DNA of 64,000 nucleotides from CAUPWF01 sp964367905 (GCA_964367905.1 CAYIZP010000009.1:1-64000); one strand, 5' to 3'; positions 1 to 9,033 are shown, counted from the stretch's first letter. A program made the numbers and translations. The notes: generated from the sequence alone by a model not told the origin.

Positions 1-45
1 TTTCACATGGTGGCGGAATTTAGTCCTGCACTGGAATTTACTTTT

Positions 46-948
46 TCAAGTTAGCCCACTCATAAGTTGATTATAAATTCTTGACCCAACACTCCCTTGT
101 CCTTTACTTTTTACAGGTGCATTTTTTGCAGTATAAATCTGTGCTTTTCCTTGCACTATTGTTTGTACGAGTTCATCCGCCTTATGAATACCATCAGCAA
201 CTTGGCACTCCACAACAGGTTTACCATCGAATCGATCCATAGGTACATTGGTATTTGCCGCAACAATAATTCCGTCAGCTTTCATAATTTCCTCATCAGT
301 CAAAACATTTTTAGCTCCGCCTGAACCTCTAGTTTCTACTTTCATTTTTGCTCCGATTGCTGTAGCCGCTTTACTTAAACTCTCAGCAGCCATATATGTA
401 TGTGCTATACCAGTAGGGCAAGAAGTGACTGCTAATATGAATTTTTCGTCATCTGTAATCTTCACATCACTCTCATCCGAAACATCACTTTCTTTTTCAT
501 CATATTCATCAATAATAGCTAAAAATTCCTTCGTAGTTTTTGCTTCTCTTAATCTTTTGGTAAACTCCTCATCTATCAAAAAAGTTGAAAACTTTGCTAG
601 CACATCCAAATGTACGTTGTCTTTCGTATTTGGTGCTGCAATTAAAAAGAGTAAGGTCGCTGGCTCGCCATCTATAGAGTCGTAATCAACACCTTCTGGT
701 ATTGCCATTGCCGCCATAGCAGGAAAACTTACAGAGTCTCCTTTTCCATGTGGTATTGCAACACCTTCACCAACTCCTGTAGACCCCTCCTCTTCTCTAA
801 GAAAAACTGCCTTCTTAAATTCTTCAATATTATTAATATTTCCATTTGTACTCATTAATTCTACTGCCTTTTCGATTGCCTCATTTTTAGAATTAAGTGT
901 AACATCTAACAAAATACTTTTTTCATTTAACAAATCTCTTATCTTCAT
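46..948 (-). CDS. fruA: PTS fructose-specific EIIA-EIIB protein, fruA truncated at the start of EIIC
   Basis: Phosphotransferase component for fructose uptake. The N-terminal EIIA domain (about residues 1-150) carries the phospho-accepting His in GEGVAIPHGKG. An acidic linker leads to EIIB (about 170-275) with the P-loop cysteine in VTSCPTGIAHTYMA. The last residues, SRIYNQLMSGLT, match the start of the membrane EIIC domain of FruA (normally followed by a MLPFV-like helix), but a TGA stop follows at once and no EIIC is encoded in the 45 bases left. The reading frame opens at a GTG two bases after GGAG; I prefer the ATG three codons on, which begins MKIRDLL. It lies just downstream of fruK, so it is the second gene of a fructose operon. 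Without an EIIC elsewhere it could phosphorylate but not transport. Disruption by an element, rearrangement or assembly error are all possible. Confidence 0.85.
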   Translation of the reverse strand: MKIRDLLNEKSILLDVTLNSKNEAIEKAVELMSTNGNINNIEEFKKAVFLREEEGSTGVGEGVAIPHGKGDSVSFPAMAAMAIPEGVDYDSIDGEPATLLFLIAAPNTKDNVHLDVLAKFSTFLIDEEFTKRLREAKTTKEFLAIIDEYDEKESDVSDESDVKITDDEKFILAVTSCPTGIAHTYMAAESLSKAATAIGAKMKVETRGSGGAKNVLTDEEIMKADGIIVAANTNVPMDRFDGKPVVECQVADGIHKADELVQTIVQGKAQIYTAKNAPVKSKGQGSVGSRIYNQLMSGLT

Positions 949-962
949 ACTTTTCACATCTC

Positions 963-1859
963 CTATATCATATTATATAACTTCATAATTTCGTCTTCAG
1001 TTGCTAATCCTTCTGAGAAAGCACTTGCACTACCGCTTGCTACTGACATTTTAAATGCATGCTCATAATCTTTACGATCTAAATAACCTGAGATAAAACC
1101 AGCTACCATAGAATCCCCCGCACCAACTGCACTGATTAGCTTGCCATCGGGTGCACTGCATTTATGTATTTTTCCATATTCATCTACTAGAATAGCACCA
1201 TCTTTCCCTCGTGAAATCAATACATTTATTGCACCTTTTTTTTGTAATTCTTTTGCGTAGAATATGAACTCTTCTTCTAAATTTATTTCAATACCAAAGA
1301 TTTCTTCGAGTTCATGTTTATTCGGTTTAATTAGAAAAGGTGCATACTTTAGAGTGTTTAGAAGTAACGAAGATGTAGCGTCAACAATTACCATAACATC
1401 ATTCAACTCGCTTAATATCTTCATATAGATTGTAGAATCCAATGACTTAGGAATGCTACCTGCTAAAACTAATACATCACCTCGTTTAATTTCATTGATT
1501 ATATGCATGAATTTTTTCAGTTCATCTTCATTAACTACTGGTCCTTCTCCATTAATCTCAGTTCCATCGAAATCTCTCAGTTTAACATTTATTCTTGAAT
1601 GACCATTTTTGACCTCTACAAACTTACTTCCAATCCCTTTTGCAGATAACTGTCTTTGAATTTCATTTCCTGTAAATCCTGCGCTAAATCCAAGTGCAGT
1701 AGATTTTTTTCCTAAATTTTTCAGTAATTCTGAAACATTTATTCCTTTACCTCCTGCGACCATTATCTCGCTAGCTGTTCTATTTGTAAAATGCATCCTA
1801 AAATTTGGTACATCTACAATGTAATCTATAGACGGATTTAATGTTACTGTGTATATCAT
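963..1859 (-). CDS. fruK: 1-phosphofructokinase
   Basis: Converts fructose 1-phosphate (the product of fructose PTS import) to fructose 1,6-bisphosphate. The 298-residue PfkB-family protein has the substrate motif AGGKGINVSELL near residues 35-46 and the catalytic GAGDSMVAGF with the presumed base Asp249. Length and both signatures are normal. It is the first gene of a two-gene operon with fruA (about 15 bases apart) and has a good sigma-A promoter plus phased repeats directly upstream. No DeoR-type FruR regulator gene is present beside it, so any repressor must be encoded elsewhere. A tagatose-6-phosphate kinase is the main alternative, but the fruA partner favours FruK. Confidence 0.93.
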   Translation of the reverse strand: MIYTVTLNPSIDYIVDVPNFRMHFTNRTASEIMVAGGKGINVSELLKNLGKKSTALGFSAGFTGNEIQRQLSAKGIGSKFVEVKNGHSRINVKLRDFDGTEINGEGPVVNEDELKKFMHIINEIKRGDVLVLAGSIPKSLDSTIYMKILSELNDVMVIVDATSSLLLNTLKYAPFLIKPNKHELEEIFGIEINLEEEFIFYAKELQKKGAINVLISRGKDGAILVDEYGKIHKCSAPDGKLISAVGAGDSMVAGFISGYLDRKDYEHAFKMSVASGSASAFSEGLATEDEIMKLYNMI

Positions 1860-1888
1860 TTATCCTTCTCCTTTCTCTGTTTGAACAA

Positions 1889-1917
1889 ATTATATCACAA
1901 TATTTAGTCATAGTCAA
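1889..1917 (-). promoter_or_regulatory. fruK promoter
   Basis: Minus strand: -35 TTGACT (1912-1917), 17-base spacer, -10 TATAAT (1889-1894), about 30 bases before the fruK start. The match to the vegetative consensus is strong. Confidence 0.75.
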
Positions 1918-1936
1918 TCATAAATAGTCATAAATA
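1905..1936. promoter_or_regulatory. Three 10-bp-phased repeats over the fruK -35 box (putative operator)
   Basis: On the plus strand TAGTCATA starts at 1905, CAATCATA at 1915 and TAGTCATA at 1925, each exactly 10 bases apart, overlapping the -35 element. Phasing on one helix face and the position fit a DeoR/FruR-type repressor site. The binding protein is inferred, not seen. Confidence 0.45.
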
Positions 1937-1947
1937 CCCAAATATTT

Positions 1948-3009
1948 TCATTTAGAATTATCTAGCATATTCTCAATAAAGATCCCATACCCACGAGTAG
2001 GGTCATTTACAAACACATGCGTCACTGCTCCGATAATCTTCCCATTCTGAATGATCGGTGATCCTGACATTCCCTGAATGATACCACCTGTCATAGACAG
2101 GAGGTCTTCATCTACCACTCTGACAATCATCCCTTTATTGACTTCTGTTTCGAATCGGTTGATCTGTTCAATCTCTATATCAAACACCTCTACTTCATCC
2201 TGGATTGTCGATAAGATGAATGCACTTCCCTCCATGACCTCTTCTCTCTCTCCCATAGGATAGATATGTTCGTCCAACTCCAATGCTTCGATATCATCTA
2301 CTCTTCCATAGATTCCCACTTCCGTGTTTTGACTAATTGTTCCGAGCTTGTGAGCTGGACTATATACGATAACACCTTCTAATCCGCCCGGTTCTCCACT
2401 TTCTCCCTTGATGATACCATTAATGGTAGCCTGATATAATTCCCCTTCTGATATTTCTAGGAGTTCACTCGTATCGATATCATAAATCCCATGTCCTAAA
2501 GCACCAAACTCTCCATTTGGTGCGACATAAGTGAGGGTCCCAAGTCCTTGCAGGTTATCTCTTACCCATAGTCCCAACATGTAATTTCCAGATTCTGATA
2601 ATACTGCATCAAAATTCACTAGTATATCTTCATCGGATCGTCGAATATTCAATTCCACACTCTCATCTTCCAATGTTTCTAATTGATCCAATAATTGTTT
2701 TTTTGTTCCGATTTCTACTCCATTAATTGCAGTAATATAGTCCCCTGCTTGGACAATATTTTGTGCTGGTGCAACTTCACTTCCATCTATAGATTGTATG
2801 GTTGTGGTATTAATAACCATAATTCCACTAGTATCCATGTAGATTCCTACTGGAATTCCACCTGCAATGAGCAAATTCGTACTGACTTCTTCTGTTGCAA
2901 CGATATCTTCCTGGGCATTCCATTGCAATAAAATCGCTTGACCACCAAAATACACCAAGATAGCTAATATAAGAGTTAAGATAAAATTCCACTTTATATG
3001 ATTCTTCAA
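1948..3009 (-). CDS. spoIVB: SpoIVB serine peptidase (PDZ plus S55 domain)
   Basis: Forespore protease that in known sporeformers cleaves SpoIVFA to trigger pro-sigma-K processing across the forespore membranes. It has an N-terminal membrane anchor (about residues 10-30), a PDZ domain (about 80-140) and an S55 peptidase domain with the catalytic His in GALGHGIYD (about residue 175) and Ser in QGMSGSP (about residue 317). The open frame begins with a GTG only one base after GGAGG; the TTG two codons later is seven bases from it and is the better start. It follows recN as in many Clostridia and Bacilli, but spo0A, the usual next gene, is absent here. Confidence 0.92.
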   Translation of the reverse strand: MKNHIKWNFILTLILAILVYFGGQAILLQWNAQEDIVATEEVSTNLLIAGGIPVGIYMDTSGIMVINTTTIQSIDGSEVAPAQNIVQAGDYITAINGVEIGTKKQLLDQLETLEDESVELNIRRSDEDILVNFDAVLSESGNYMLGLWVRDNLQGLGTLTYVAPNGEFGALGHGIYDIDTSELLEISEGELYQATINGIIKGESGEPGGLEGVIVYSPAHKLGTISQNTEVGIYGRVDDIEALELDEHIYPMGEREEVMEGSAFILSTIQDEVEVFDIEIEQINRFETEVNKGMIVRVVDEDLLSMTGGIIQGMSGSPIIQNGKIIGAVTHVFVNDPTRGYGIFIENMLDNSK

Positions 3010-3026
3010 CCGCACACCTCCACACG

Positions 3027-3042
3027 TTCCCGCCTGAGGCGG
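3027..3042. repeat. GC-rich short palindrome upstream of spoIVB
   Basis: CCGCCTGAGGCGG is a perfect 6-bp-arm palindrome standing out in an AT-rich leader, about 20 bases before the spoIVB ribosome-binding site. Role unknown; it could lower access to the start or be part of a folded leader together with the palindrome at 3050-3077. Confidence 0.4.
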
Positions 3043-3049
3043 TCTATTA

Positions 3050-3077
3050 TGTAACAGAAATACAGTTTCCTATTACA
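3050..3077. repeat. Imperfect palindrome, family copy 1
   Basis: Arms TGTAA/TTACA enclosing GAAA and GTTTC blocks. Related elements lie at 33225-33255 and 38795-38824. This copy sits directly after the recN terminator and before spoIVB. Confidence 0.5.
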
Positions 3078-3078
3078 C

Positions 3079-3107
3079 AAAAAACGAGCACTAATCGCTC
3101 GTTTTTA
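3079..3107 (-). terminator. Rho-independent terminator after recN
   Basis: ACGAGC / GCTCGT stem with a 7-base loop, flanked by A and T runs on both sides so it can work in either direction. It lies about 45 bases past the recN stop, separating recN from spoIVB. Confidence 0.8.
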
Positions 3108-3150
3108 TTATGTGTTGATTCGGTTTTTTTCACACCTATAAGTTTAAATT

Positions 3151-4818
3151 TTACTTTGCCAATTCCTTCATCTCAATCGCACTTTTGGTTAAAGCCTCAG
3201 AAACAACTCCTCCGCCTAATATTCTGGTTAGTTCTTCTATGGATTCTTGTTCATTCAGCAAGTTAATTTCTGTAATGGTCTTACCATTTTTTACATTTTT
3301 TTCTATAATAAAATGTTGTTTTGCAAGTGCTGCTATTTGAGCCAGATGAGTAATACAGATGACTTGCCTACTTTTTGCAATTAGAGCTAATTTTTCCCCA
3401 ACCTTGGTCGCTGTTTTTCCACTGATTCCAGCATCTACTTCATCGAAAATTGCAGTTTCAATCTGTTCTCTATCTGCAAGCACTGTCTTGATTGCTAACA
3501 TAATTCGTGATAGTTCTCCACCTGAAGCCACATTGGAGATAGATTTCACTTCTTCTCCTGGATTCATAGATACCATAAATGTTACCTTATCACATCCATC
3601 TTGTTTGATTTCCTCTGTTGGTTCAACACGAACCTCGAATTGGATGTCTAAGAAGTTCATATCTTGTAGCTGACTCTTTATCTCTTCTCCCAAAAGTTTC
3701 GCATGTTTCATTCGGGATGCAGATAGTTCTTTTGCTTTATCTCCTAATCGTATTCTCTTCTCTTCGATTTTTGAGTCCAAGTGATTCAGATAGGTTTCAT
3801 AATCCTGAAGTTTCTCGATCTTGCCCAAAACTTCTTGGTGGTATTGCATAATCTCTTCATATCCTTGGCCATATTTTGACTTCAAATGATTCCACAAATT
3901 CAATCGACTTTCCACTTCTTGATATTCTTCTTCAGAAAAAAACAACTCATCTTTATAGCCTGCCAATTCACGATTAAAATCATTCAACAGCGCGTCGATT
4001 TCATTGAGCTGTTCATATAAATTCTCAATATAATCATCGTATTGTTTGATACTTTGTACCGCATGCAGGCTTCGGCTGATCGCCTCACTAGCATTCCCAT
4101 CTCTTCGTTCACAAGAATGTAGATATGCCTCTTCTAGTTGTTCCAGGATTTTCTTCGCATTAACCATCTTTCGATATGCAACTTCTAATTCATCATCTTC
4201 ATTCGCTTGTAGATTAGCCTCATCGATTTCCTTTGCTTCGAATTCTAAGAATGATAATTCCCTCTTTCGACTCTCCTCATCCAAGGAATTTTCTTCCAAT
4301 TCCACCACCAATGACTTATATTCCTTATAGAGCTTCTTATTCTCCTCTCGAAGATTCAGAGACTCTTCTCCGATATATTCATCTAGGATTGCAAGATGAT
4401 TTTTCACCTGCAACAATGTTTGATGCTCATGCTGTCCATGGATGTCGATTAAAATTGTTGCGACTTTTTTCAACAAATTCATGGTAACTGTTTCACCATT
4501 GATTTTGCTGATACTTCGCCCATCCATCAGCTTGCGACTCAGGATTACTAACCCCTCTTCTGGATAGATATCTAATTCTTTCAATTCTTCTAATTGCTTC
4601 TCTTTTTCTACTATGAATATCAATTCTACAAATCCATAGTCGCAATCTTTTCTCAGTAAATCGGCTGAATATCTTCCACCCAATGCAAGTTGAATGGATC
4701 CTAGTATAATCGATTTTCCTGCACCTGTCTCTCCAGTCAAAATATTCAATCCGCTCTGAAATTCAATTTCAATTTCATCAATCAAAGCTAAATTTTTTAC
4801 ATGTAAACTTTGAAGCAT
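3151..4818 (-). CDS. recN: DNA repair protein RecN
   Basis: SMC-like ATPase recruited early to double-strand breaks. The 555-residue protein begins MLQSLHVKNLALIDEIEI, has Walker A GETGAGKS at residues 29-36, a central coiled-coil arm (about 150-370), the ABC signature ASGGELSRIMLA and Walker B TAIFDEVDAGISG in the C-terminal half, followed by a CITHLAQIA switch region. Length is normal for the family. It follows argR by about 30 bases, the ancestral argR-recN-spoIVB order, and ends at its own terminator. Confidence 0.96.
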   Translation of the reverse strand: MLQSLHVKNLALIDEIEIEFQSGLNILTGETGAGKSIILGSIQLALGGRYSADLLRKDCDYGFVELIFIVEKEKQLEELKELDIYPEEGLVILSRKLMDGRSISKINGETVTMNLLKKVATILIDIHGQHEHQTLLQVKNHLAILDEYIGEESLNLREENKKLYKEYKSLVVELEENSLDEESRKRELSFLEFEAKEIDEANLQANEDDELEVAYRKMVNAKKILEQLEEAYLHSCERRDGNASEAISRSLHAVQSIKQYDDYIENLYEQLNEIDALLNDFNRELAGYKDELFFSEEEYQEVESRLNLWNHLKSKYGQGYEEIMQYHQEVLGKIEKLQDYETYLNHLDSKIEEKRIRLGDKAKELSASRMKHAKLLGEEIKSQLQDMNFLDIQFEVRVEPTEEIKQDGCDKVTFMVSMNPGEEVKSISNVASGGELSRIMLAIKTVLADREQIETAIFDEVDAGISGKTATKVGEKLALIAKSRQVICITHLAQIAALAKQHFIIEKNVKNGKTITEINLLNEQESIEELTRILGGGVVSEALTKSAIEMKELAK

Positions 4819-4849
4819 AATGTTCTCCTACAGACTCTCTCTAATGTAT

Positions 4850-5299
4850 TTATTCCACAATCTTCCGTATCTTCTCCATCACCGTGTGAGTGTCTTCCAC
4901 ACTGCGAATTGCACACATAATTGTATCGTCCCCAGCGATACAACCAGCCACTTCAGGCCATGCCATAGCATCAATTGCAGCTGCAACAGCCATTGCCATT
5001 CCCGCCACTGTTTTAATAACTAGGATATTTTGTGCCATATCCATATATACATAACCATCCTTCAGGATTCGCATATATTTCTCATTGAGTCCACCGCTCG
5101 ATTGTTGTACAACCACGTATTTTTGTCTCCCACTACTTCCCTGCACCTTAGACAGCTTTAGGTCTCTAATATCTCTCGAAATCGTCGCTTGGGTTACTAC
5201 AAATCCTGATTGGTTCAATCGTTCCACCAGTTCTTCCTGGGTTTCAATTTCATATTGATTGATTAGCTTAATAATTTTATCATGTCTTTCACTCTTCAT
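4850..5299 (-). CDS. argR: Arginine repressor ArgR
   Basis: 149-residue arginine-responsive regulator of arginine synthesis and catabolism. The N-terminal winged helix-turn-helix includes TQATISRDIRDLKLSKV (about residues 36-52); the C-terminal hexamerisation and arginine-binding domain has the AGDDTIM motif (about residue 120). Its start overlaps the nadK stop by one base, so it is translationally coupled within the xseA-to-recN operon. No arginine genes are adjacent; the position is the conserved one seen in B. subtilis (ahrC next to recN), so linkage reflects old synteny and not target genes. Confidence 0.95.
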   Translation of the reverse strand: MKSERHDKIIKLINQYEIETQEELVERLNQSGFVVTQATISRDIRDLKLSKVQGSSGRQKYVVVQQSSGGLNEKYMRILKDGYVYMDMAQNILVIKTVAGMAMAVAAAIDAMAWPEVAGCIAGDDTIMCAIRSVEDTHTVMEKIRKIVE

Positions 5300-6120
5300 T
5301 AAGAAAACCCCTTCATCTTCCTTCGTAATGTCTCAAGGAAACTGACACTACTCAGTTTCACTAATTGTACCGATTGCTGCGACCGTATAATCTTAACCCT
5401 TTTGCCTGTTTCAAGATAATAATCCGTTCCTCCATCATAGCTGATTAGAGCTCTTGACTCTTCTCCACGTTCATTTTCCACTTCCACTTCGATGATGTCT
5501 TCTGCCGATAATACAATGCTTCGATTGTCTAGACTATGGGAACAAATGGGAGTTAACACAATGGCGGACGCTGTCGGTTCTACAATGGGCCCTCCAGCCG
5601 ACATATTATATCCTGTAGAACCAGTAGGCGTCGAAATAATGATACCATCACCTCTATAAGAGTGTAAATACTCTCCATTTACATAGATACTGAATTTCAT
5701 AATTCGTAGTGGGCCATCACGGGTTACCACGATATCATTCAATGCAATCTCCAAATCACTTCCATCTACTTGACCATTCAAAACCATTCGATGTTCAATA
5801 TATGGAGTCTCACATACTAACTTCTCAATCTCCTCGTTGATTGAATCATATTCAATTTCTGTAAGATATCCTAATGTCCCAATATTAATTCCGACAAAAG
5901 GAATACGGTAGTCCACAAGTTTATGTGCAGCTTGAATGAGTGTTCCATCTCCTCCTAGTGTGATGATACACTCTACTTGCTCCAACTCTTCCTTTGTTGG
6001 AGCACCTTCTCTTCGATAAAACGCGCTGCCGCCCAGCGTTTCAATCAAGGTGACAATTTCATCTGCCACACGAAAATCAATATCCTTGATTGTATTGACC
6101 ACAATATAAAAATGCTTCAT
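5299..6120 (-). CDS. nadK: NAD kinase
   Basis: Phosphorylates NAD to NADP. The 273-residue protein has the diagnostic GGDGTLIQAA motif (about residue 55), a TPTGSTGYNMSAGGP motif (about 165-180) and the downstream HSLDNRSIVL segment. In many Clostridia nadK lies between tlyA and argR, as here. Overlaps argR by one base, consistent with coupled translation in the operon. Confidence 0.95.
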   Translation of the reverse strand: MKHFYIVVNTIKDIDFRVADEIVTLIETLGGSAFYRREGAPTKEELEQVECIITLGGDGTLIQAAHKLVDYRIPFVGINIGTLGYLTEIEYDSINEEIEKLVCETPYIEHRMVLNGQVDGSDLEIALNDIVVTRDGPLRIMKFSIYVNGEYLHSYRGDGIIISTPTGSTGYNMSAGGPIVEPTASAIVLTPICSHSLDNRSIVLSAEDIIEVEVENERGEESRALISYDGGTDYYLETGKRVKIIRSQQSVQLVKLSSVSFLETLRRKMKGFS

Positions 6121-6159
6121 ATATTCATCCCGCCTATATCACTTCAATTCTGTCTAGAT

Positions 6160-6963
6160 TTACAAGGTAGCAAATGCTTCCTCTACAACCTTTTTATAAT
6201 CAATTTTATCATTTTGAATCTTACTTGAGTCTTTTTCTTTTTTCAAATATATCAAGTACTCAATATTTCCTTCTGGCCCCTTAATCGGTGAATACGTCAG
6301 ATCTAATACAGATAAATCAATCGTTCCAACGTAGTCAATAATTCGATTGACCACTTCATAGTGAGTTTCAATTTCCCTCACCACCCCTTTTTTTCCAACC
6401 TTCTCTCTTCCAGCTTCAAATTGTGGTTTGATGAGTGCAACGATTTCCCCTTCTTGAGTAAGATAATTCACAATCGGTTGCAAGACCTTTTCTAGAGAAA
6501 TAAAAGACACATCTATCGAAGAAAAATCTACAGGTTCTCCGATATCCTCCGGAGTTACATAACGGATATTCGTCTTCTCCATACAAACGACTCTCTCATC
6601 GTTTCTGAGTTTCCATGCCAACTGCCCTCGCCCTACATCTATTGAAAAAACTTTTACCGCTCCATTTTGCAACATGCAGTCTGTAAATCCTCCTGTAGAT
6701 GATCCCACATCCGAGCAAACTTTCCCCTCAAGATTTAAAGAGAACGACTCCATTGCCTTCTCTAGCTTATATCCGCCTCTGCTGACATACGGCATTTGCT
6801 TTCCTTTTATTTCTATGTTTACTTCTTCTACAAATGTGGTTCCTGCCTTATCTTCACGTTCCCCTTCGACAAAGACATTTCCAGACATGATAATTGCCTT
6901 TGCTTTTTCTCGGGATTCTGCTAGATTTCGCTTTACCAACAACACATCCAATCGCTCTTTCAT
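6160..6963 (-). CDS. tlyA: TlyA-family rRNA (cytidine-2'-O)-methyltransferase / hemolysin A-like protein
   Basis: 267 residues: an N-terminal S4 RNA-binding domain (MKERLDVLLVKRNLAESREKAK...) followed by an FtsJ/RrmJ-like Rossmann methyltransferase domain with the SAM motif CSDVGSSTGGFTD (about 83-95) and the IDVSFISLEKVL segment. In mycobacteria TlyA methylates 16S and 23S rRNA; the clostridial role is inferred. The start overlaps the dxs stop as ATGA, so it is coupled to dxs, which is the usual arrangement. Confidence 0.92.
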   Translation of the reverse strand: MKERLDVLLVKRNLAESREKAKAIIMSGNVFVEGEREDKAGTTFVEEVNIEIKGKQMPYVSRGGYKLEKAMESFSLNLEGKVCSDVGSSTGGFTDCMLQNGAVKVFSIDVGRGQLAWKLRNDERVVCMEKTNIRYVTPEDIGEPVDFSSIDVSFISLEKVLQPIVNYLTQEGEIVALIKPQFEAGREKVGKKGVVREIETHYEVVNRIIDYVGTIDLSVLDLTYSPIKGPEGNIEYLIYLKKEKDSSKIQNDKIDYKKVVEEAFATL

Positions 6964-9016
6964 ATTACCTCAATCTTTTCCTTGTATCCATTGCCAGTTA
7001 TGCTAATATACTTTGTAACAATTTGCTTCACAATGGATTCTTCATCCAACAATACTTCTCTTCGTAACTCCTCGATAGAGCCATGCTCAATATAATCGTC
7101 CTCAATTCCCAACTCCATCACATGAAGGTTGAGATTATTTTTTTCTACCATCATTTGAATGTTAGATCCTAAGCCACCAGCAAGTAAGTTTTCCTCAATA
7201 ACTACGAGTAATTCGTGGTCTTTTTCTATCAGCTTAAGCATCTCCAAATCTATCGGCTTCACAAATCTTGGATTCATCAATGAACATTCATATCCAATAT
7301 CCTTCAATCTGTTTCTTACACCCGCACCCGCTTCCATCATATGTCCAAGTGGTAGCAAAGCAATCTGTTCTTCTTCATAAAGGATTTCACTTCTACCATA
7401 AGTAATCGGCGCTACAAACTCTTTTAGTCCAACATATGCATCTCCCCGTGGGTACCTAATTACTATCGGACCTTCATAGGAAAACGCAAACTCCAACATC
7501 TGTTCCAATTCCCACCCATTTTTTGGCGCCAATATCGTCAAATTTGGAATATTAGATAAAAAGGATACATCAAAGATTCCCTGATGTGTCTCTCCGTCAC
7601 TTCCTACTAGTCCAGCACGGTCAATTGCAAAAACAACTGGCAAATTCTGTAAGCACACATCATGAATCACTTGATCATATGCACGTTGTAGGAACGAAGA
7701 ATACAGGGTTACAACCGGATGCAAACCTGATGCAGCTAATCCTGCTGCAAATGTAACCGCATGCTCCTCCGCAATTCCTACATCGAAGAACCGTTTTGGA
7801 TATTCCTTTTTGAACTGCGAAAGACCTGTTCCATCTTCCATTGCAGCCGTGATTGCAACAATCCGCGAATCATTCTTAGCTACCTTGCATAATGTCTCGC
7901 CAAATATGTCTGTATAGCTTTTTTTTGCTGTTGTTTCTTTTTTATTTCCAGTTTTCACCTCAAATGGTCCTGTCCCGTGAAATTTATCAGGCTTTTGCTC
8001 CGCTGGTTTATAGCCTTTTCCTTTCGTCGTGAGTACATGAACCAAAACAGATCCTTTTACATTTTTCGCTTCTTCTAGAACTCGNNNNNNNNNNNNNNNN
8101 NNNNNNNNNNNNNNNNNNNNNNNNNNNNNNNNNNNNNNNNNNNNNNNNNNNNNNNNNNNNNNNNNNNNNNNNNNNNNNNNNNNNTGAGTACATGAACCAA
8201 AACAGATCCTTTTACATTTTTCGCTTCTTCTAGAACTCGGATCATGCTTTGCAAATCATGTCCATTGACTGGGCCAAGATATGTAATGCCCATATCCTCA
8301 AAGAACATACCTGGAACAAACCACTGCTTGATACCATTCTTAGTCTTTCGAACTTTGTCCACCACTGCTTTTCCATATTTTGGAATACTCATCAAGGTTC
8401 TTTCCACATTACTCTTGATTTCATGATAAGTTAAGTTGGTACGGATTCCATCTAGATATTTTGACATTCCTCCTACATTGGAGGAAATAGACATATTGTT
8501 ATCATTCAAGATAATAATAAAATTTTTCTTCAATGCGGAAGCATTGTTTAACGCCTCATATGCCATTCCTCCAGTAAGTGAACCGTCTCCGATTACTGAA
8601 ACAACTCGATAGTTTTCTTTCTGTATTTCACTACCGACCACATACCCTAAACCTGCCGATATAGATGTAGAACTATGCCCCGTGTCAAAAGAGTCGCAAG
8701 GACTCTCTTTCCTTTTCGGAAACCCACTCATTCCACCATATTTTCTCAACTCATCGAAACCCTCTCGTCGACCAGTCAATAATTTATGTGTATAGGATTG
8801 ATGTCCTACATCCCAGATAATTTTATCTTTTGGCAAATCAAGCGAGAGATGTAATGCCATAGTTAACTCGACAACACCAAGATTGGATGCGAGATGACCA
8901 CCCGTCAAACTGATTTTCTTCACTAAAAATCTACGGATTTCTTTCGCCAATTTATTCAGTTCTTCTTCATTGAGTCTCTTTATGTCATTTTCTTTTACTA
9001 TCTTATCTAGTACCAT
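6960..9016 (-). CDS. dxs: 1-deoxy-D-xylulose-5-phosphate synthase, split by an artefactual assembly gap
   Basis: Thiamine-diphosphate enzyme making DXP from pyruvate and glyceraldehyde 3-phosphate, entry step of the MEP isoprenoid pathway. The N-terminal part shows the ThDP-binding GDGSLTGGMAYEALNNA with NDNNMSIS; the C-terminal part has AEEHAVTFAAGLA and RYPRG transketolase motifs. A run of 100 Ns (8085-8184) breaks the frame, but the 55 bases flanking it on each side are identical. Collapsing the duplicate gives one continuous frame of 633 codons across VLVHVLTTKGKGYK, a normal DXS. It follows ispA by 17 bases and overlaps tlyA by 4. Confidence 0.96.
8085..8184. other. Assembly gap (100 N) between duplicated 55-base ends
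   Basis: Exactly 100 Ns. Positions 8030-8084 and 8185-8239 are the same 55 bases, so the two contigs overlap and no sequence appears to be missing; a k-mer-length overlap left unmerged by the assembler is the simplest cause. Confidence 0.95.
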
Positions 9017-9033
9017 ACAAAACCTTTCTGGTT

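Noticed and set aside
38..60. An IS66-type end (GTAA on the minus strand at 38-41) as the cause of the fruA truncation.
   Set aside because: The in-frame TGA lies on the fruA side of GTAA, so an insertion starting there would not by itself create the stop. I could not identify the element from 45 bases.
8008..9016. Two separate dxs genes or a frameshifted dxs around the N run.
   Set aside because: The flanks are identical and collapse to one continuous reading frame.
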